In this document: positions 25,162 through 33,365 of the stretch, piece by piece | Layout of the letters: each line of letters opens with the position of its first letter | How positions within the stretch are numbered: position 1 is the stretch's first letter | Assembly (NCBI GenBank): GCA_944387885.1 | Contig: CALXGR010000004.1 | Location: forward strand, 1-64,000 | Origin: an uncultured Clostridia bacterium | GTDB taxonomy: Bacteria; Bacillota; Clostridia; Oscillospirales; Ruminococcaceae | Direction of reading: 5' to 3' | DNA: 64,000 bases | Notes under the pieces: model-generated | What the model was told of the DNA's origin: nothing | What the model saw: the letters and a program-made list of their open reading frames with translations, nothing else | The model's database searches: none | Program-made: the position numbers and the translations under genes

Positions 25162-27423
25162 ATGAACGAATTCAAGGGTTTTTCCCCCTCTGCTGTCCGC
25201 TGCCTGAAGGAATCCCTTCAGCTGGCAGGGGACCGGGGGGTCACCCAGGCCAATACGGGACATCTGCTCCTGGCCATCCTTCGGGAGGGCGGGGCGGCAT
25301 CCCAGTTTTTACAGAGCAAAAAAATCACCGAGACCGCAATCCTGCCCCTGGCCGGGGAGGTGAGCATCCACCGGGTACGGCTGAAACCCCGGGACCTGAC
25401 CGGGGAACTGCAGAAGACCCTGGAGTTTGCCCGGCTGGGAGCCCGCAGTGCCCAGTGCCGCCGGGCGGGAAATGAACATCTTCTCTGCGCCATGCTGGAG
25501 GATAACAACTGCACCGCCAGCCGATGGATGGCCTCGGTGGGACTGGAGGTCACCGGAGCGGCCCGGGAATGCCGTCAGCTGTCAGGGCAGATTATTCTGC
25601 CTCAGCCGCCCCGGGCCACCGCCAACCGGACAGGCCGTCCCAGCGACAAATACGGCCGGGACCTGACCCGGATGGCTTTGGAGGGCCGTCTGGACCCGGT
25701 GCTCTGCCGGGAGAAGGAACTGGCCCGGATGGTGGAAATCCTCTGCCGCCGCCAGAAAAACAATCCCTGCCTCATTGGGGAACCGGGGGTGGGGAAGACT
25801 GCCCTGGCGGAAGCCCTGGCCCAGAAAATTGCCCAGGGAAGGGTTCCGCTCTCCCTGACGGGAAAACGGGTGCTGGCTTTGGACATGGCCGCCCTGGTGG
25901 CCGGGACCAAATACCGGGGAGAATTGGAGGAGCGGTGCAAAAGCCTGCTGGAAGAGTTGCAGTGGGACAAAAATACCCTCCTGTTTATTGACGAGATTCA
26001 TGTGGTGGTAGGAGCCGGTGCGGCGGAGGGAGCCATCGACGCAGCCAGCATCCTCAAGCCTATCCTGGCCCGGGGAGAGATTCAGCTGGTGGGCGCCACC
26101 ACCCAGGAGGAGTACCGGAAGTGCATCCAGAAAGACCCGGCCCTGGACCGTCGGTTTGGGAAAATCACGGTGGAAGAGCCTACCCCCGCCCAGGCTCAGA
26201 CCATCCTGAAAGGACTGATTGGACGGTACGAGCAGTATCACCGGGTATCCATCCCGGCCAGCACCATCCGGGCGGCTGTGGAACTGAGTGTCCGGTATCT
26301 GCCGGGACGGTATCTCCCGGATAAGGCCATCGACCTGCTGGACGAGGCGGCTTCCCGGCTCCGAATCGCAGGGGAAGGCCAGAACAAGGAGGATTTGATT
26401 CTTCTCCCGGAGGATGTGGCGGCGGTGGTCAGCCGGGCCAGCGGCGTGCCTGCGGAGCGGGTGAACGAAGCCCAGCGGGAACGGCTGGCCCAGCTGGAAC
26501 ATCGGCTGGAGGAACAGGTGGTGGGCCAGCACCAGGCGGTGGCCGCCGTGGCGGGAGCCGTCCGCCGGAGCCGCACCGGGCTTCGGGAGGCGGGCCGCCC
26601 CATGGGCGCCATGCTTTTCCTGGGGCCCAGCGGGGTGGGAAAGACCCACCTGGCCCGGACCCTGGCCCAAAGCTGGTTTGGAAGCGAGAAAGCCCTGCTC
26701 CGGTTTGACATGAGCGAGTATATGGAAGCCCATACGGTAGCCCGATTGATTGGAGCCCCTCCCGGATATGTGGGCCACGATGAAGGGGGACAGCTTACCG
26801 AGGCCATCCGCCGCCGTCCCTACAGTGTGGTCCTCTTTGATGAAATCGAGAAAGCCCACGGGGATATTCAGAATATCCTGCTCCAGATTCTGGAGGACGG
26901 GCGGCTCACCGACAGCGCCGGGCGGACAGCGGACTTTACCAACGCCATCATCTTGATGACCAGCAACCTGGGCGCCCGGTGGCTGGCAGGCCAGACCTCT
27001 CCTCTGGGATTTGGGACCCAGGAGGATGCCTTTGACAAACAGAGCCAGCAGGCCATGGCGGAGGTGAAACGGTATTTCCGCCCGGAGCTGCTGGGGCGGC
27101 TGGACGAGGTGGTGGTGTTCCATCCCCTGAAACGGCAGGAACTGATACAAATCACCGAGAAACTTCTCTGCCAGCTGGAGGAGCGGGCCGCCGCCCAGGG
27201 GTACCGGCTGGACCATCAGCCCGCCCTGGCCCAGGCGTTGGTAGGGGAGGAGAACAGCCCCTATGGAGCCCGGGAACTGCGGAAAAAGGTGAGCCGGGCG
27301 GTGGAACAGGCCATGGCGGACGGAATCGCCCAGGGAACCTTGGTGGAGGGTGGACAGTTCACCGCCTGCCTGGACCAGGAAAACCGGGTGGTCATCTGCG
27401 CCCGGGAGACTGCCACCGTGTAA
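25162..27423 (+). CDS. clpC: ClpC/ClpA-type AAA+ unfoldase
   Basis: This 753-residue double-AAA+ chaperone has an N-domain (about 1-145, two Clp repeats), AAA1 with GEPGVGKTALAE and LLFIDEIH, and AAA2 with GPSGVGKTHLARTL and VVLFDEIEKAHGD, then a ClpB-D2 small domain. The loop PLGFG in AAA2 corresponds to the ClpP-binding L/I-G-F loop, so it likely feeds ClpP. The linker between AAA1 and AAA2 is short, without a visible UVR/coiled-coil insertion, unlike B. subtilis ClpC; this resembles ClpA. ATG 25162 follows GGGAGG. No ctsR-mcsAB genes flank it. Confidence 0.87.
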   Translation: MNEFKGFSPSAVRCLKESLQLAGDRGVTQANTGHLLLAILREGGAASQFLQSKKITETAILPLAGEVSIHRVRLKPRDLTGELQKTLEFARLGARSAQCRRAGNEHLLCAMLEDNNCTASRWMASVGLEVTGAARECRQLSGQIILPQPPRATANRTGRPSDKYGRDLTRMALEGRLDPVLCREKELARMVEILCRRQKNNPCLIGEPGVGKTALAEALAQKIAQGRVPLSLTGKRVLALDMAALVAGTKYRGELEERCKSLLEELQWDKNTLLFIDEIHVVVGAGAAEGAIDAASILKPILARGEIQLVGATTQEEYRKCIQKDPALDRRFGKITVEEPTPAQAQTILKGLIGRYEQYHRVSIPASTIRAAVELSVRYLPGRYLPDKAIDLLDEAASRLRIAGEGQNKEDLILLPEDVAAVVSRASGVPAERVNEAQRERLAQLEHRLEEQVVGQHQAVAAVAGAVRRSRTGLREAGRPMGAMLFLGPSGVGKTHLARTLAQSWFGSEKALLRFDMSEYMEAHTVARLIGAPPGYVGHDEGGQLTEAIRRRPYSVVLFDEIEKAHGDIQNILLQILEDGRLTDSAGRTADFTNAIILMTSNLGARWLAGQTSPLGFGTQEDAFDKQSQQAMAEVKRYFRPELLGRLDEVVVFHPLKRQELIQITEKLLCQLEERAAAQGYRLDHQPALAQALVGEENSPYGARELRKKVSRAVEQAMADGIAQGTLVEGGQFTACLDQENRVVICARETATV

Positions 27424-27446
27424 GTCCCTACTCTACCAAGCGTAGG

Positions 27447-27475
27447 TTGTGCCCGGGCGGGACAGCTGGTATGAT
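27447..27475 (+). promoter_or_regulatory. Promoter of the XRE regulator gene
   Basis: TTGTGC (27447-27452), a 17-base spacer and TATGAT (27470-27475). A dyad CCTAC (27427-27431) / GTAGG (27442-27446) abuts the -35 and could be an operator. Confidence 0.45.
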
Positions 27476-27510
27476 ACAGATAAAGAAAATTCATCCGCAG
27501 GAGGAATCGT

Positions 27511-28095
27511 ATGGATCTGTATGTGACCGGCGCTGCCATCCGCCGCCTTCGGGAGGCCCGGGGGTTGACCCAGGCCCAGTTGGCCGGGCTTCTGGATGTG
27601 AGCGACAAGGCTGTCTCTAAATGGGAAACCGCCAAGGGCTTTCCCGATATCTCTTTGCTGGAACCGTTGTCGGCGGCTCTGGGGGTGTCTGTGGCAGAGC
27701 TTCTCTCAGGGGACCAGGTGACCAACCGCAACCGGGGGGCCAATATGCTCCGGTCCCGGTTTTACGTCTGCCCCCTCTGCGGCAATGTGATACACGGGAC
27801 AGGCCAGGCCCTGGTCAGCTGCTGCGGAATTACCCTGCCGCCCCTGGAAGCGGAGGAACCGGACCAGCATCACAAGCTGGAGATAGAACCGGTGGAGGAT
27901 GAGGACTTTATCCGGATTCTCCACCCTATGACCAAGGACCACTATATTTCCTTCCTGGCCTACCTTACCGGGGACCGGTGCCAGATGGTCCGGTTTTACC
28001 CGGAAGGAAACGGGGAATGCCGCCTGAGACTGACCCGGGGCGGGGCCCTCTATTACTACTGCAACCGCCATGGTTTGTTCCGCCAGAAGGTTTGA
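27511..28095 (+). CDS. XRE-family regulator with zinc-binding-like C-terminal domain
   Basis: This 194-residue protein has a helix-turn-helix XRE domain (about 5-62; LTQAQLAGLLDVSDKAVSKWETAKGF is the recognition region). A C-terminal domain of about 110 residues starts with cysteines C87-x2-C90 and, some 12 residues on, a CC pair (VSCCG), suggesting a rubredoxin- or desulfoferrodoxin-like metal site. His and Tyr residues recur later (HPMTKDHY, YYYCNRHG). It may sense metal or redox state. It is monocistronic with its own promoter, and a MATE transporter gene follows. Confidence 0.75.
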   Translation: MDLYVTGAAIRRLREARGLTQAQLAGLLDVSDKAVSKWETAKGFPDISLLEPLSAALGVSVAELLSGDQVTNRNRGANMLRSRFYVCPLCGNVIHGTGQALVSCCGITLPPLEAEEPDQHHKLEIEPVEDEDFIRILHPMTKDHYISFLAYLTGDRCQMVRFYPEGNGECRLRLTRGGALYYYCNRHGLFRQKV

Positions 28096-28104
28096 TGTCC
28101 TCCC

Positions 28105-28133
28105 TTGACATGAAGCCCCGAATGTGATAGCAT
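28105..28133 (+). promoter_or_regulatory. Promoter of the MATE gene
   Basis: TTGACA (28105-28110), a 17-base spacer and TAGCAT (28128-28133). Confidence 0.5.
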
Positions 28134-28135
28134 AA

Positions 28136-28156
28136 GTCGAACCGTTAAGATTCGAC
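28136..28156 (+). promoter_or_regulatory. Operator-like dyad at the MATE transcription start
   Basis: GTCGAA and TTCGAC flank a 9-base centre, starting 3 bases after the -10 and covering the predicted start site. This fits a repressor operator. Confidence 0.4.
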
Positions 28157-28181
28157 CCGCCGGGGTCTTTCATTGTACAGT

Positions 28182-28207
28182 AGGCCTGTGTTGTACAACA
28201 CAGGCCT
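28182..28207 (+). repeat. Perfect 26-bp palindrome in the MATE leader
   Basis: AGGCCTGTGTTG-TA-CAACACAGGCCT reads identically on both strands and is followed by TTCTTTTT, 20 bases before the MATE start. In RNA it forms a strong hairpin resembling a terminator, so it may attenuate transcription, or it may be a second operator. Confidence 0.6.
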
Positions 28208-28227
28208 TTCTTTTTGGAGGAAATACC

Positions 28228-29532
28228 ATGAACCAATCAAGCTGGCTGAGGGAGTTTGCCCGGTACTCGTCCCTGAATGTGCTGGGAATGATAGGGCTCT
28301 CCTTCTACATACTGGCGGATACCTTTTTTGTGTCCCAGGGCCTGGGCACCGACGGCCTGGCCGCCCTCAACCTGGCCATTCCCTTTTACAGCATGATTCA
28401 GGGCACCGCCCTTATGCTGGGAATGGGGGGAGGGATCCGGTTTGCCATCCAGAAACACCAGGGACAGGAAAAAATCAACCGGATTTTCACCAACACCCTT
28501 TATCTGGGCGGAATGGCGGCGGTGATTTTTCTCACCCTGGCCCTGGTGGGCACCCACTGGCTGGTGGGGCTGACCGGCGCTTCCGGGAACGTGTACCAGA
28601 TGACCCACACCTATCTCCAGGTCCTGCTCTGCTTCTCCCCGGCCTTCCTCCTCAACAACATCCTGCTCTGCTTTGTGCGGAACGACGGAATGCCCCAGCT
28701 GGCCATGGCAGCCATGATCGGGGGAAGCCTTTCCAATGTGGTGCTGGACTATATCTTCATCTTCCCCTGCAATATGGGAATCTTCGGTGCGGTCTTTGCC
28801 ACCGGCCTGGCGCCCATCATCAGCATGGCGATATTGTCCCCCTTCTTTATCCTGAAAAAGAATCACTTCCGCCCGACCCGGTGCAGGCTGAATTTACGGC
28901 TGGGGGGCGGCATCCTCTCCGGGGGCCTGCCCTCCCTCATTACCGAAATCTCCTCCGGGGTGGTGATTATGGTCTTCAACACCATCCTCCTCTCCCTGGA
29001 AGGGAACACCGGGGTGGCGGCCTACGGGGTCATTGCCAACCTGTCCCTGGTGGTTACCTCCATCTATACCGGAATCGCCCAGGGAATCCAGCCCATCCTC
29101 AGCACCAGCTACGGACGGCGGGAAATCAAAAAGATGGGGGCCATCCTGGGATATGCCCTCATCACCATGGGAATTCTCTCCCTGGCGGTGTATGCCGGGG
29201 CCTATTTCGGGGCCGAGGAGCTGACAGCCATCTTCAACCGGGAAGGGGACCAGCTCCTGGCCCGGCTGGCAGTTCCGGGGATGCGCCTTTACTTCCTGGC
29301 CTGCCCCTTTGTGGGATTCAACATCATCCTCTCCGCCTACTTTGCTGCGGTAGACCAGGTAAGGCCCGCCCAGGTGCTCTCCCTGCTCCGGGGGGTGGTG
29401 GTCATTATCCCCATGGCCATCCTTCTTTCCCGGTTCTGGGGGACCAGCGGGGTATGGTGTTCCTTCCCCCTGACCGAGCTGGTGGTCAGCCTGGCAGGGC
29501 TGGGGGTCTACCTGAAAAGAAAAACAAATTGA
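28228..29532 (+). CDS. MATE-family multidrug efflux transporter
   Basis: This 434-residue polytopic protein has about 12 hydrophobic segments and the two-lobed MATE layout. Recognisable segments are ADTFFVSQGLGTDGLAALNLAIP in helix 1-2 and the pseudo-symmetric second half around LSTSYGRREIKKM. It should exchange Na+ or H+ for cationic drugs or metabolites; the substrate is unknown. TTTGGAGG precedes the ATG. The leader carries an operator-like dyad and a palindrome hairpin, so expression is likely inducible. The XRE regulator upstream is a candidate controller but that is not shown. Confidence 0.88.
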   Translation: MNQSSWLREFARYSSLNVLGMIGLSFYILADTFFVSQGLGTDGLAALNLAIPFYSMIQGTALMLGMGGGIRFAIQKHQGQEKINRIFTNTLYLGGMAAVIFLTLALVGTHWLVGLTGASGNVYQMTHTYLQVLLCFSPAFLLNNILLCFVRNDGMPQLAMAAMIGGSLSNVVLDYIFIFPCNMGIFGAVFATGLAPIISMAILSPFFILKKNHFRPTRCRLNLRLGGGILSGGLPSLITEISSGVVIMVFNTILLSLEGNTGVAAYGVIANLSLVVTSIYTGIAQGIQPILSTSYGRREIKKMGAILGYALITMGILSLAVYAGAYFGAEELTAIFNREGDQLLARLAVPGMRLYFLACPFVGFNIILSAYFAAVDQVRPAQVLSLLRGVVVIIPMAILLSRFWGTSGVWCSFPLTELVVSLAGLGVYLKRKTN

Positions 29533-29538
29533 ACCACA

Positions 29539-29574
29539 AAACTCCGGCCTTTTTAATGAGGACCGGAGTTTTTC
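29539..29574 (+). terminator. Terminator after the MATE gene
   Basis: AAACTCCGG and CCGGAGTTT pair around a T-rich loop, followed by Ts. Confidence 0.8.
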
Positions 29575-29631
29575 TTTCAAAAATCCTGCTGGAAATTTCC
29601 GGAAAAAGGTGATAAAATAATACTATAAACA

Positions 29632-29687
29632 CCGGCCCCGGAAAAGGGCCGGCACCATGGTCCGGCTGTGCAGCAGCTGGCTTTTTT
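29632..29687 (+). promoter_or_regulatory. Two hairpins in the carD leader, the second terminator-like
   Basis: CCGGCCC/GGGCCGG (29632-29652) is followed by CCGGCTG/CAGCTGG (29662-29680) and six Ts at 29682-29687, only 25 bases before the carD start. This could be an attenuator. No -35 element was clearly placed upstream; AT-rich -10-like sites lie at 29610-29628. Confidence 0.45.
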
Positions 29688-29711
29688 CTTATGACGGAAA
29701 AGGAGGAAATT

Positions 29712-30215
29712 ATGTATCAAGTGGGAGATGTAGTACGCCATCCCAGTGCAGGAGTATGTGAGATCACAGAGATTCGGGAGCAGCGCTTCGGGAATCTGCC
29801 TCCTCAGCAGTACTACATCCTCAAGCCCCTTTATGCCAAGGCGGCTACCACCGTTTACACTCCGGTGGACAGCCCCAAGGTCCCTTTGCGGAAACTCCTC
29901 AATGAGGAGGAACTGGACCAGCTGCTGGCCCAGGTGCCGGAACACTGGCTGGAATGGAATGAAAACGAGCAGGAGCGCCATAACCAGTTCAGCGAGATCC
30001 TCCACAGCGGAAATGTGGTGGAGGCGGTGCGCTTGATCGTGCTGCTCCACTATAAGGAGAAGGAACGGAAGGAGCTGGGCAAACAGCTGCGGGTAGGGGA
30101 CAAGAAATACCTGGAGGAGACCAAGCGGCTCCTCCATCAGGAGTTTGCCTACGCCAAGGACCTGGAACCGGAACAGGTGCCCCAGTATATTATGGATAAG
30201 CTGGGCCTGGAATAA
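29712..30215 (+). CDS. CarD family transcriptional regulator
   Basis: CarD proteins bind the RNA polymerase beta subunit and stabilise open complexes, often at rRNA promoters. The 167-residue protein has an N-terminal RNAP-interaction Tudor-like domain (about 1-60; YQVGDVVRHPSAGVCEITEI) and a helical C-terminal DNA-binding domain with EVxRLxxLLHYKEKERKELGKQL-like sequence. ATG 29712 follows AGGAGG at the usual distance; an upstream in-frame ATG at 29691 lies beside the leader hairpin and is less likely. It is monocistronic, ending at a long hairpin. Confidence 0.88.
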   Translation: MYQVGDVVRHPSAGVCEITEIREQRFGNLPPQQYYILKPLYAKAATTVYTPVDSPKVPLRKLLNEEELDQLLAQVPEHWLEWNENEQERHNQFSEILHSGNVVEAVRLIVLLHYKEKERKELGKQLRVGDKKYLEETKRLLHQEFAYAKDLEPEQVPQYIMDKLGLE

Positions 30216-30227
30216 AGTTGCACAAAA

Positions 30228-30258
30228 ACCCCCTTTCTTTTTTGTAAAGAAAGGGGGT
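30228..30258 (+). terminator. Terminator of carD
   Basis: ACCCCCTTTCTTT pairs with AAAGAAAGGGGGT (13 bp) around TTTGT. The downstream tract is only moderately T-rich. Confidence 0.7.
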
Positions 30259-30268
30259 ACTGCTTTTC

Positions 30269-30297
30269 TTGCGGGGAAATTGGACAGATGGTATAAT
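30269..30297 (+). promoter_or_regulatory. Promoter of the HMA protein gene
   Basis: TTGCGG (30269-30274), a 17-base spacer and TATAAT (30292-30297), about 115 bases before the start codon. The leader in between shows no strong fold. Confidence 0.5.
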
Positions 30298-30413
30298 GAC
30301 CATAGAGCCTATCTTACGGGAAAAAATATTTTCCGGCCCTGAAAAGGGATATTAAAAAGAGGGTATTCCAAGAAAATTTTGATCCCTCCGGGGAGAAAGG
30401 AGCGTGCTGAACA

Positions 30414-30782
30414 ATGCTTGACAGGATGGTAGTGATCGCAGCCGCAGTATTCTGCGGATTTCTGGCCTATGATATGCTCCAGCGGGAACGGGGAAGAAAA
30501 GCTGTGACCCCTGCCCAGGCGGGGGACAAGGACGCTCCCCAGGAGGACCGGAGTGAAAGTTATTACCCCTACCGCACCTATGTGCTGGTGGAGGGAATGA
30601 ACTGCAGCAAGTGCGCCCTCCGGATTGAGAACGCCCTCAACGCCCTGCCCTTTACCTGGGCCACTGCGGAACTGGAGGAAAAGCGGGTGCTGGTCCGGAC
30701 CCGGGAGCCTTTCCAGGAGGAGCTGGTTCGTCAGACCCTGGAGAACGCAGGGTATCAGATGACCGGGACCATGGAAGCCTGA
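30414..30782 (+). CDS. Membrane-anchored heavy-metal-associated (HMA) domain protein
   Basis: This 122-residue protein starts with a hydrophobic anchor (about 4-20, MVVIAAAVFCGFLAYDML). A charged linker of about 35 residues leads to one HMA domain with the metal loop G-M62-N-C64-S-K-C67. It resembles soluble copper chaperones such as CopZ but is tethered to the membrane. No copper ATPase is adjacent; the nearest metal-transport-like genes are more than 13 kb away. It might deliver or sense Cu(I) or another soft metal. AAAGGAG lies 13 bases before the ATG, rather far. Confidence 0.75.
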   Translation: MLDRMVVIAAAVFCGFLAYDMLQRERGRKAVTPAQAGDKDAPQEDRSESYYPYRTYVLVEGMNCSKCALRIENALNALPFTWATAELEEKRVLVRTREPFQEELVRQTLENAGYQMTGTMEA

Positions 30783-30789
30783 AAAGTAT

Positions 30790-31094
30790 AAAAAGGGAGT
30801 ACCCCGGCTTAGCCGAAGTTCCGTAAGAAAACAGCGCCGGAAAAGGGGTACTTTTGGGGGATTCCATCGTCAAATCCCCTTGACAACCACCAAGGGTGCC
30901 TGCGGGGATTTTCCTTGGACTCCCCTCAAAATCACCCCTTCCCCGGTGCAGGGCAGTTCTTCCCGGAACTGTAAGGAAAGATAATATAAAAGCCAGACCA
31001 AGCTTTACCACTTGGTCTGGCTTTTTTCGTTTCATCAGTTCCGGGTAAGAACCGCTGTTTTCTTATGTCGCCCCGGCTGGGGTACTCCCTTTTT
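30790..31094. repeat. 305-bp foldback element (candidate MITE or structured RNA)
   Basis: Left arm 30790-30805 (AAAAAGGGAGTACCCC) is perfectly inverted at 31079-31094. A second pair, TAAGAAAACAGCG at 30824-30836, is inverted at 31053-31065, and a third, CCCGGAACTG at 30962-30971, at 31036-31045. Inside lie the stem AAATCCCC (30872-30879)/GGGGATTT (30904-30911) and the terminator at 30988-31027. The nested layout makes one long foldback with a bulge on the left. There is no ORF, and no clear target-site duplication was found. Confidence 0.6.
30988..31027. terminator. Bidirectional terminator between HMA gene and pyrI
   Basis: AGCCAGACCAAG and CTTGGTCTGGCT form a 12-bp stem with T tracts on both strands, between converging units. 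Confidence 0.85.
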
Positions 31095-31107
31095 GTTTGG
31101 CTTGGAT

Positions 31108-31539
31108 TTATTCCGGTTTCAGCTCGAAGGCCTGTTCGCAGTAAGCGCAGCGGTATTGGCCGGTGCTGCTGAGCAGGAAGATGTGGTCACATTCCTCCTC
31201 CATGCTGGTGATGCACCGGGGGTTCCGGCACCGAATCACATTCACCAGCTTGTGGGGCAGGTCGGGCCGCTTTTTGGAAACGATTTTTCCGTCCTGGATG
31301 GTGGCTACGGTAATGCCGGGGTCCAGGTAAGCCAGAATGTTCAGGTTGAGGGAACTTACATCCCCCTCGATTTTGATGATGTCCTTCTTTCCGGACTTGC
31401 TGGAACGGACATTCTGAATCAGGGCAATGCTGGCGTTTTCCAGCTTGTCCAGCTCCAGAAGCCGGTACAGTTCCAGGCTGGTTCCGGCCTGGATATGGTC
31501 TACCACGATTCCGTTGTTGATGGCATCTACATTCAGCAT
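31108..31539 (-). CDS. pyrI: Aspartate carbamoyltransferase regulatory chain PyrI
   Basis: PyrI is the zinc-containing regulatory subunit that confers CTP/ATP control on aspartate transcarbamoylase. The 143-residue protein has an N-terminal nucleotide-binding domain (about 1-95; IVVDHIQAGTSLELYRLL) and a C-terminal zinc domain with cysteines in CRNPRC, a CDHIF-type region and CAYC. It follows pyrB by one base, so the holoenzyme subunits are made together. Its transcript ends at the bidirectional terminator inside the foldback element. Confidence 0.93.
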   Translation of the reverse strand: MLNVDAINNGIVVDHIQAGTSLELYRLLELDKLENASIALIQNVRSSKSGKKDIIKIEGDVSSLNLNILAYLDPGITVATIQDGKIVSKKRPDLPHKLVNVIRCRNPRCITSMEEECDHIFLLSSTGQYRCAYCEQAFELKPE

Positions 31540-31540
31540 A

Positions 31541-32479
31541 TTACGCCCCTTCCTTTCCCTTGGGATCAGCCAGACCCAGCAGGGTCATGATCAAGGCCAT
31601 CCGCACATACACTCCGTTTTTGGCCTGCTCAAAGTAGGCGGCCCGGGGATCATCGTCCACCGAAAGGGCAATCTCGTTTACCCTGGGCAGGGGATGAAGG
31701 ACTGCCAGATTGGGGCTGGCCAGCTTCATCTTGTCCTCGGTGAGGATGTAGGTGTTTTTCAGCCGGATGTAGTCTTCCTCGTTGAAGAACCGCTCCCGCT
31801 GGACCCGGGTCATGTAAAGAATGTCCAGCTGGGGCATGCTGTCTTCCAGGCTCCGTACCTCCTGGTACTCCAGCCCGGCAGGCTCCACCACATCGGTAAT
31901 GATGTAGCTGGGAACCCGCAGTTCCTTGGGGCTGATGAGGATGAACTTTACCCCCTCATACCGGGCCAGGGACTTGATAAGGCTGTGGACGGTCCGTCCG
32001 AATTTCAAGTCGCCGCACAGGCCGATGGTAAGATGGTCCAGCCGTCCGCAGCGGCGGCGGATGGTCATCAGGTCGGTGAGGGTCTGGGTGGGATGGTTGT
32101 GTCCGCCGTCTCCGGCATTGATGACCGGGATGCGGGAATACTGGCTGGCCCGCAGGGGAGCGCCCTCCTTGGGATGGCGCATGGCGGCAATGTCGGCGTA
32201 GGAGCTGATGACCCGGATGGTATCGGCTACGCTTTCGCCCTTGGAGGCGCTGGATACGTCAGCGGCAGGGAAGCCCAGAACGCTTCCTCCCAGGTTGAGC
32301 ATGGCGGCTTCAAAGCTGAGCCGGGTGCGGGTGGAAGGCTCGTAGAACAGGGTGGCCAGCTTTTTGTGGCGGGCTACCTCCTGGTAGGCGGCGGGGTCGG
32401 CAATGATCCGGTCGGCCAGGTCCAAAAGGGACTCAATTTCCTCCTTGGTAAAATCCAGAGGATCAATCAAATGACGCAT
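31541..32479 (-). CDS. pyrB: Aspartate carbamoyltransferase catalytic chain PyrB
   Basis: PyrB joins carbamoyl phosphate and L-aspartate, the committed step of pyrimidine synthesis. The 312-residue protein shows the carbamoyl-phosphate loop [13 protein letters not shown], the SKGES loop, HPKEG, and HPTQTLTDL with the aspartate site. An RBS (AGGAGG) lies before the ATG. It is the middle gene of gntR-pyrB-pyrI, 9 bases after the GntR gene. Other pyr genes are not in the window. No PyrR-type attenuator is visible, because the upstream space is occupied by the GntR gene. Confidence 0.95.
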   Translation of the reverse strand: MRHLIDPLDFTKEEIESLLDLADRIIADPAAYQEVARHKKLATLFYEPSTRTRLSFEAAMLNLGGSVLGFPAADVSSASKGESVADTIRVISSYADIAAMRHPKEGAPLRASQYSRIPVINAGDGGHNHPTQTLTDLMTIRRRCGRLDHLTIGLCGDLKFGRTVHSLIKSLARYEGVKFILISPKELRVPSYIITDVVEPAGLEYQEVRSLEDSMPQLDILYMTRVQRERFFNEEDYIRLKNTYILTEDKMKLASPNLAVLHPLPRVNEIALSVDDDPRAAYFEQAKNGVYVRMALIMTLLGLADPKGKEGA

Positions 32480-32488
32480 AGTACCTCC

Positions 32489-33223
32489 TTACAGCTTCTT
32501 GCGGATGATGGAAAAATCAAAAAAGTTGGTGTAGTAGGCGTAACTGTGGAACACCGGTTTGCAGAGCTGGGTGTAGGCAACCTCATCCAGCAGAAGCAGC
32601 GCCTCGGAGGGGGGCAGCTGCAAAGCGTTCCGGATGGCCACCGTTCCGGCGCTGGCCTTCACATGGCTGACTGTGCTGACCACTTGAATTCCCGCAGAGT
32701 GGAGGAGTTCAAAGATGTTGCAGTTGAAATCCATGTCCTGGGGAACATTGTCCCCAAACAGCTGGGGGCTCATGTAGTCGATGGAGTAGAGCACCGGGGT
32801 GTTCCCGGCCAGTACCCGTTTGGTCAGCTTGATCACAGGGTCCCCGGGCTGAAGGCCCAGGCTTTTGGCCAGCAGGGGCTTTGCGGAATCCCGGGTGACG
32901 GTCAGGCTGTCGGAATGGGGTGTTTCCCCCAAAGCCTGGATCATGTCATAGTATTCCAGCTTGTGGTCCATCCGGTTGCGGAGAGTCAGGGCATCCCGGT
33001 TTACCACCGTGCCGATTCCCCGCACCCGTTCAATGTACCCGCTTCGCTCCAGCTCGGCCATGGCGTCCCGGATCACCGTCCGGCTTACACCCATCTGACG
33101 GGCCAGGTCCAGCTCTGCCGGTAATCGGTCGGCCTGGGCAAAACGCCCCCGGCGAAGATCCTCCAGCAGTTGAGCCAAGACCTGATCACTCATTAGGGCT
33201 CCGCCTAAAATCGTTTCTTCCAT
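32489..33223 (-). CDS. GntR/HutC-family transcriptional regulator
   Basis: This 244-residue regulator has an N-terminal winged helix (about 10-75; LPAELDLARQMGVSRTVIRDAMAELERSGYIERVRGIGTVV) and a C-terminal UTRA effector domain (about 90-240). UTRA domains bind small sugars, amino acids or their phosphates. AAAGGAG precedes ATG 33223. It is co-directional with pyrBI, 9 bases upstream, yet also divergent from a 2-keto-3-deoxygluconate-kinase-like gene with which it shares the intergenic region (extended -10 TGG-TATACT on the minus strand, 33259-33264). Its target and ligand could belong to either pathway. Confidence 0.88.
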   Translation of the reverse strand: MEETILGGALMSDQVLAQLLEDLRRGRFAQADRLPAELDLARQMGVSRTVIRDAMAELERSGYIERVRGIGTVVNRDALTLRNRMDHKLEYYDMIQALGETPHSDSLTVTRDSAKPLLAKSLGLQPGDPVIKLTKRVLAGNTPVLYSIDYMSPQLFGDNVPQDMDFNCNIFELLHSAGIQVVSTVSHVKASAGTVAIRNALQLPPSEALLLLDEVAYTQLCKPVFHSYAYYTNFFDFSIIRKKL

Positions 33224-33285
33224 GGTCTTACTCCTTTTGAGTATTACTTATCCCAGATAGTATACCACAAACGGGAGGCTTTGTG

Positions 33286-33314
33286 TTGAAATCCGAAAGA
33301 TTTTAGTTTAAAAT
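33286..33314 (+). promoter_or_regulatory. Promoter of the KDG kinase gene
   Basis: TTGAAA (33286-33291), a 17-base spacer and TAAAAT (33309-33314), 51 bases before the ATG at 33366. It overlaps the region upstream of divergent gntR. Confidence 0.6.
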
Positions 33315-33365
33315 GAAACTATGGCCCAGAGCCATCAGAAAAAAGAGAGAGCGGAGGGTTTCTTT

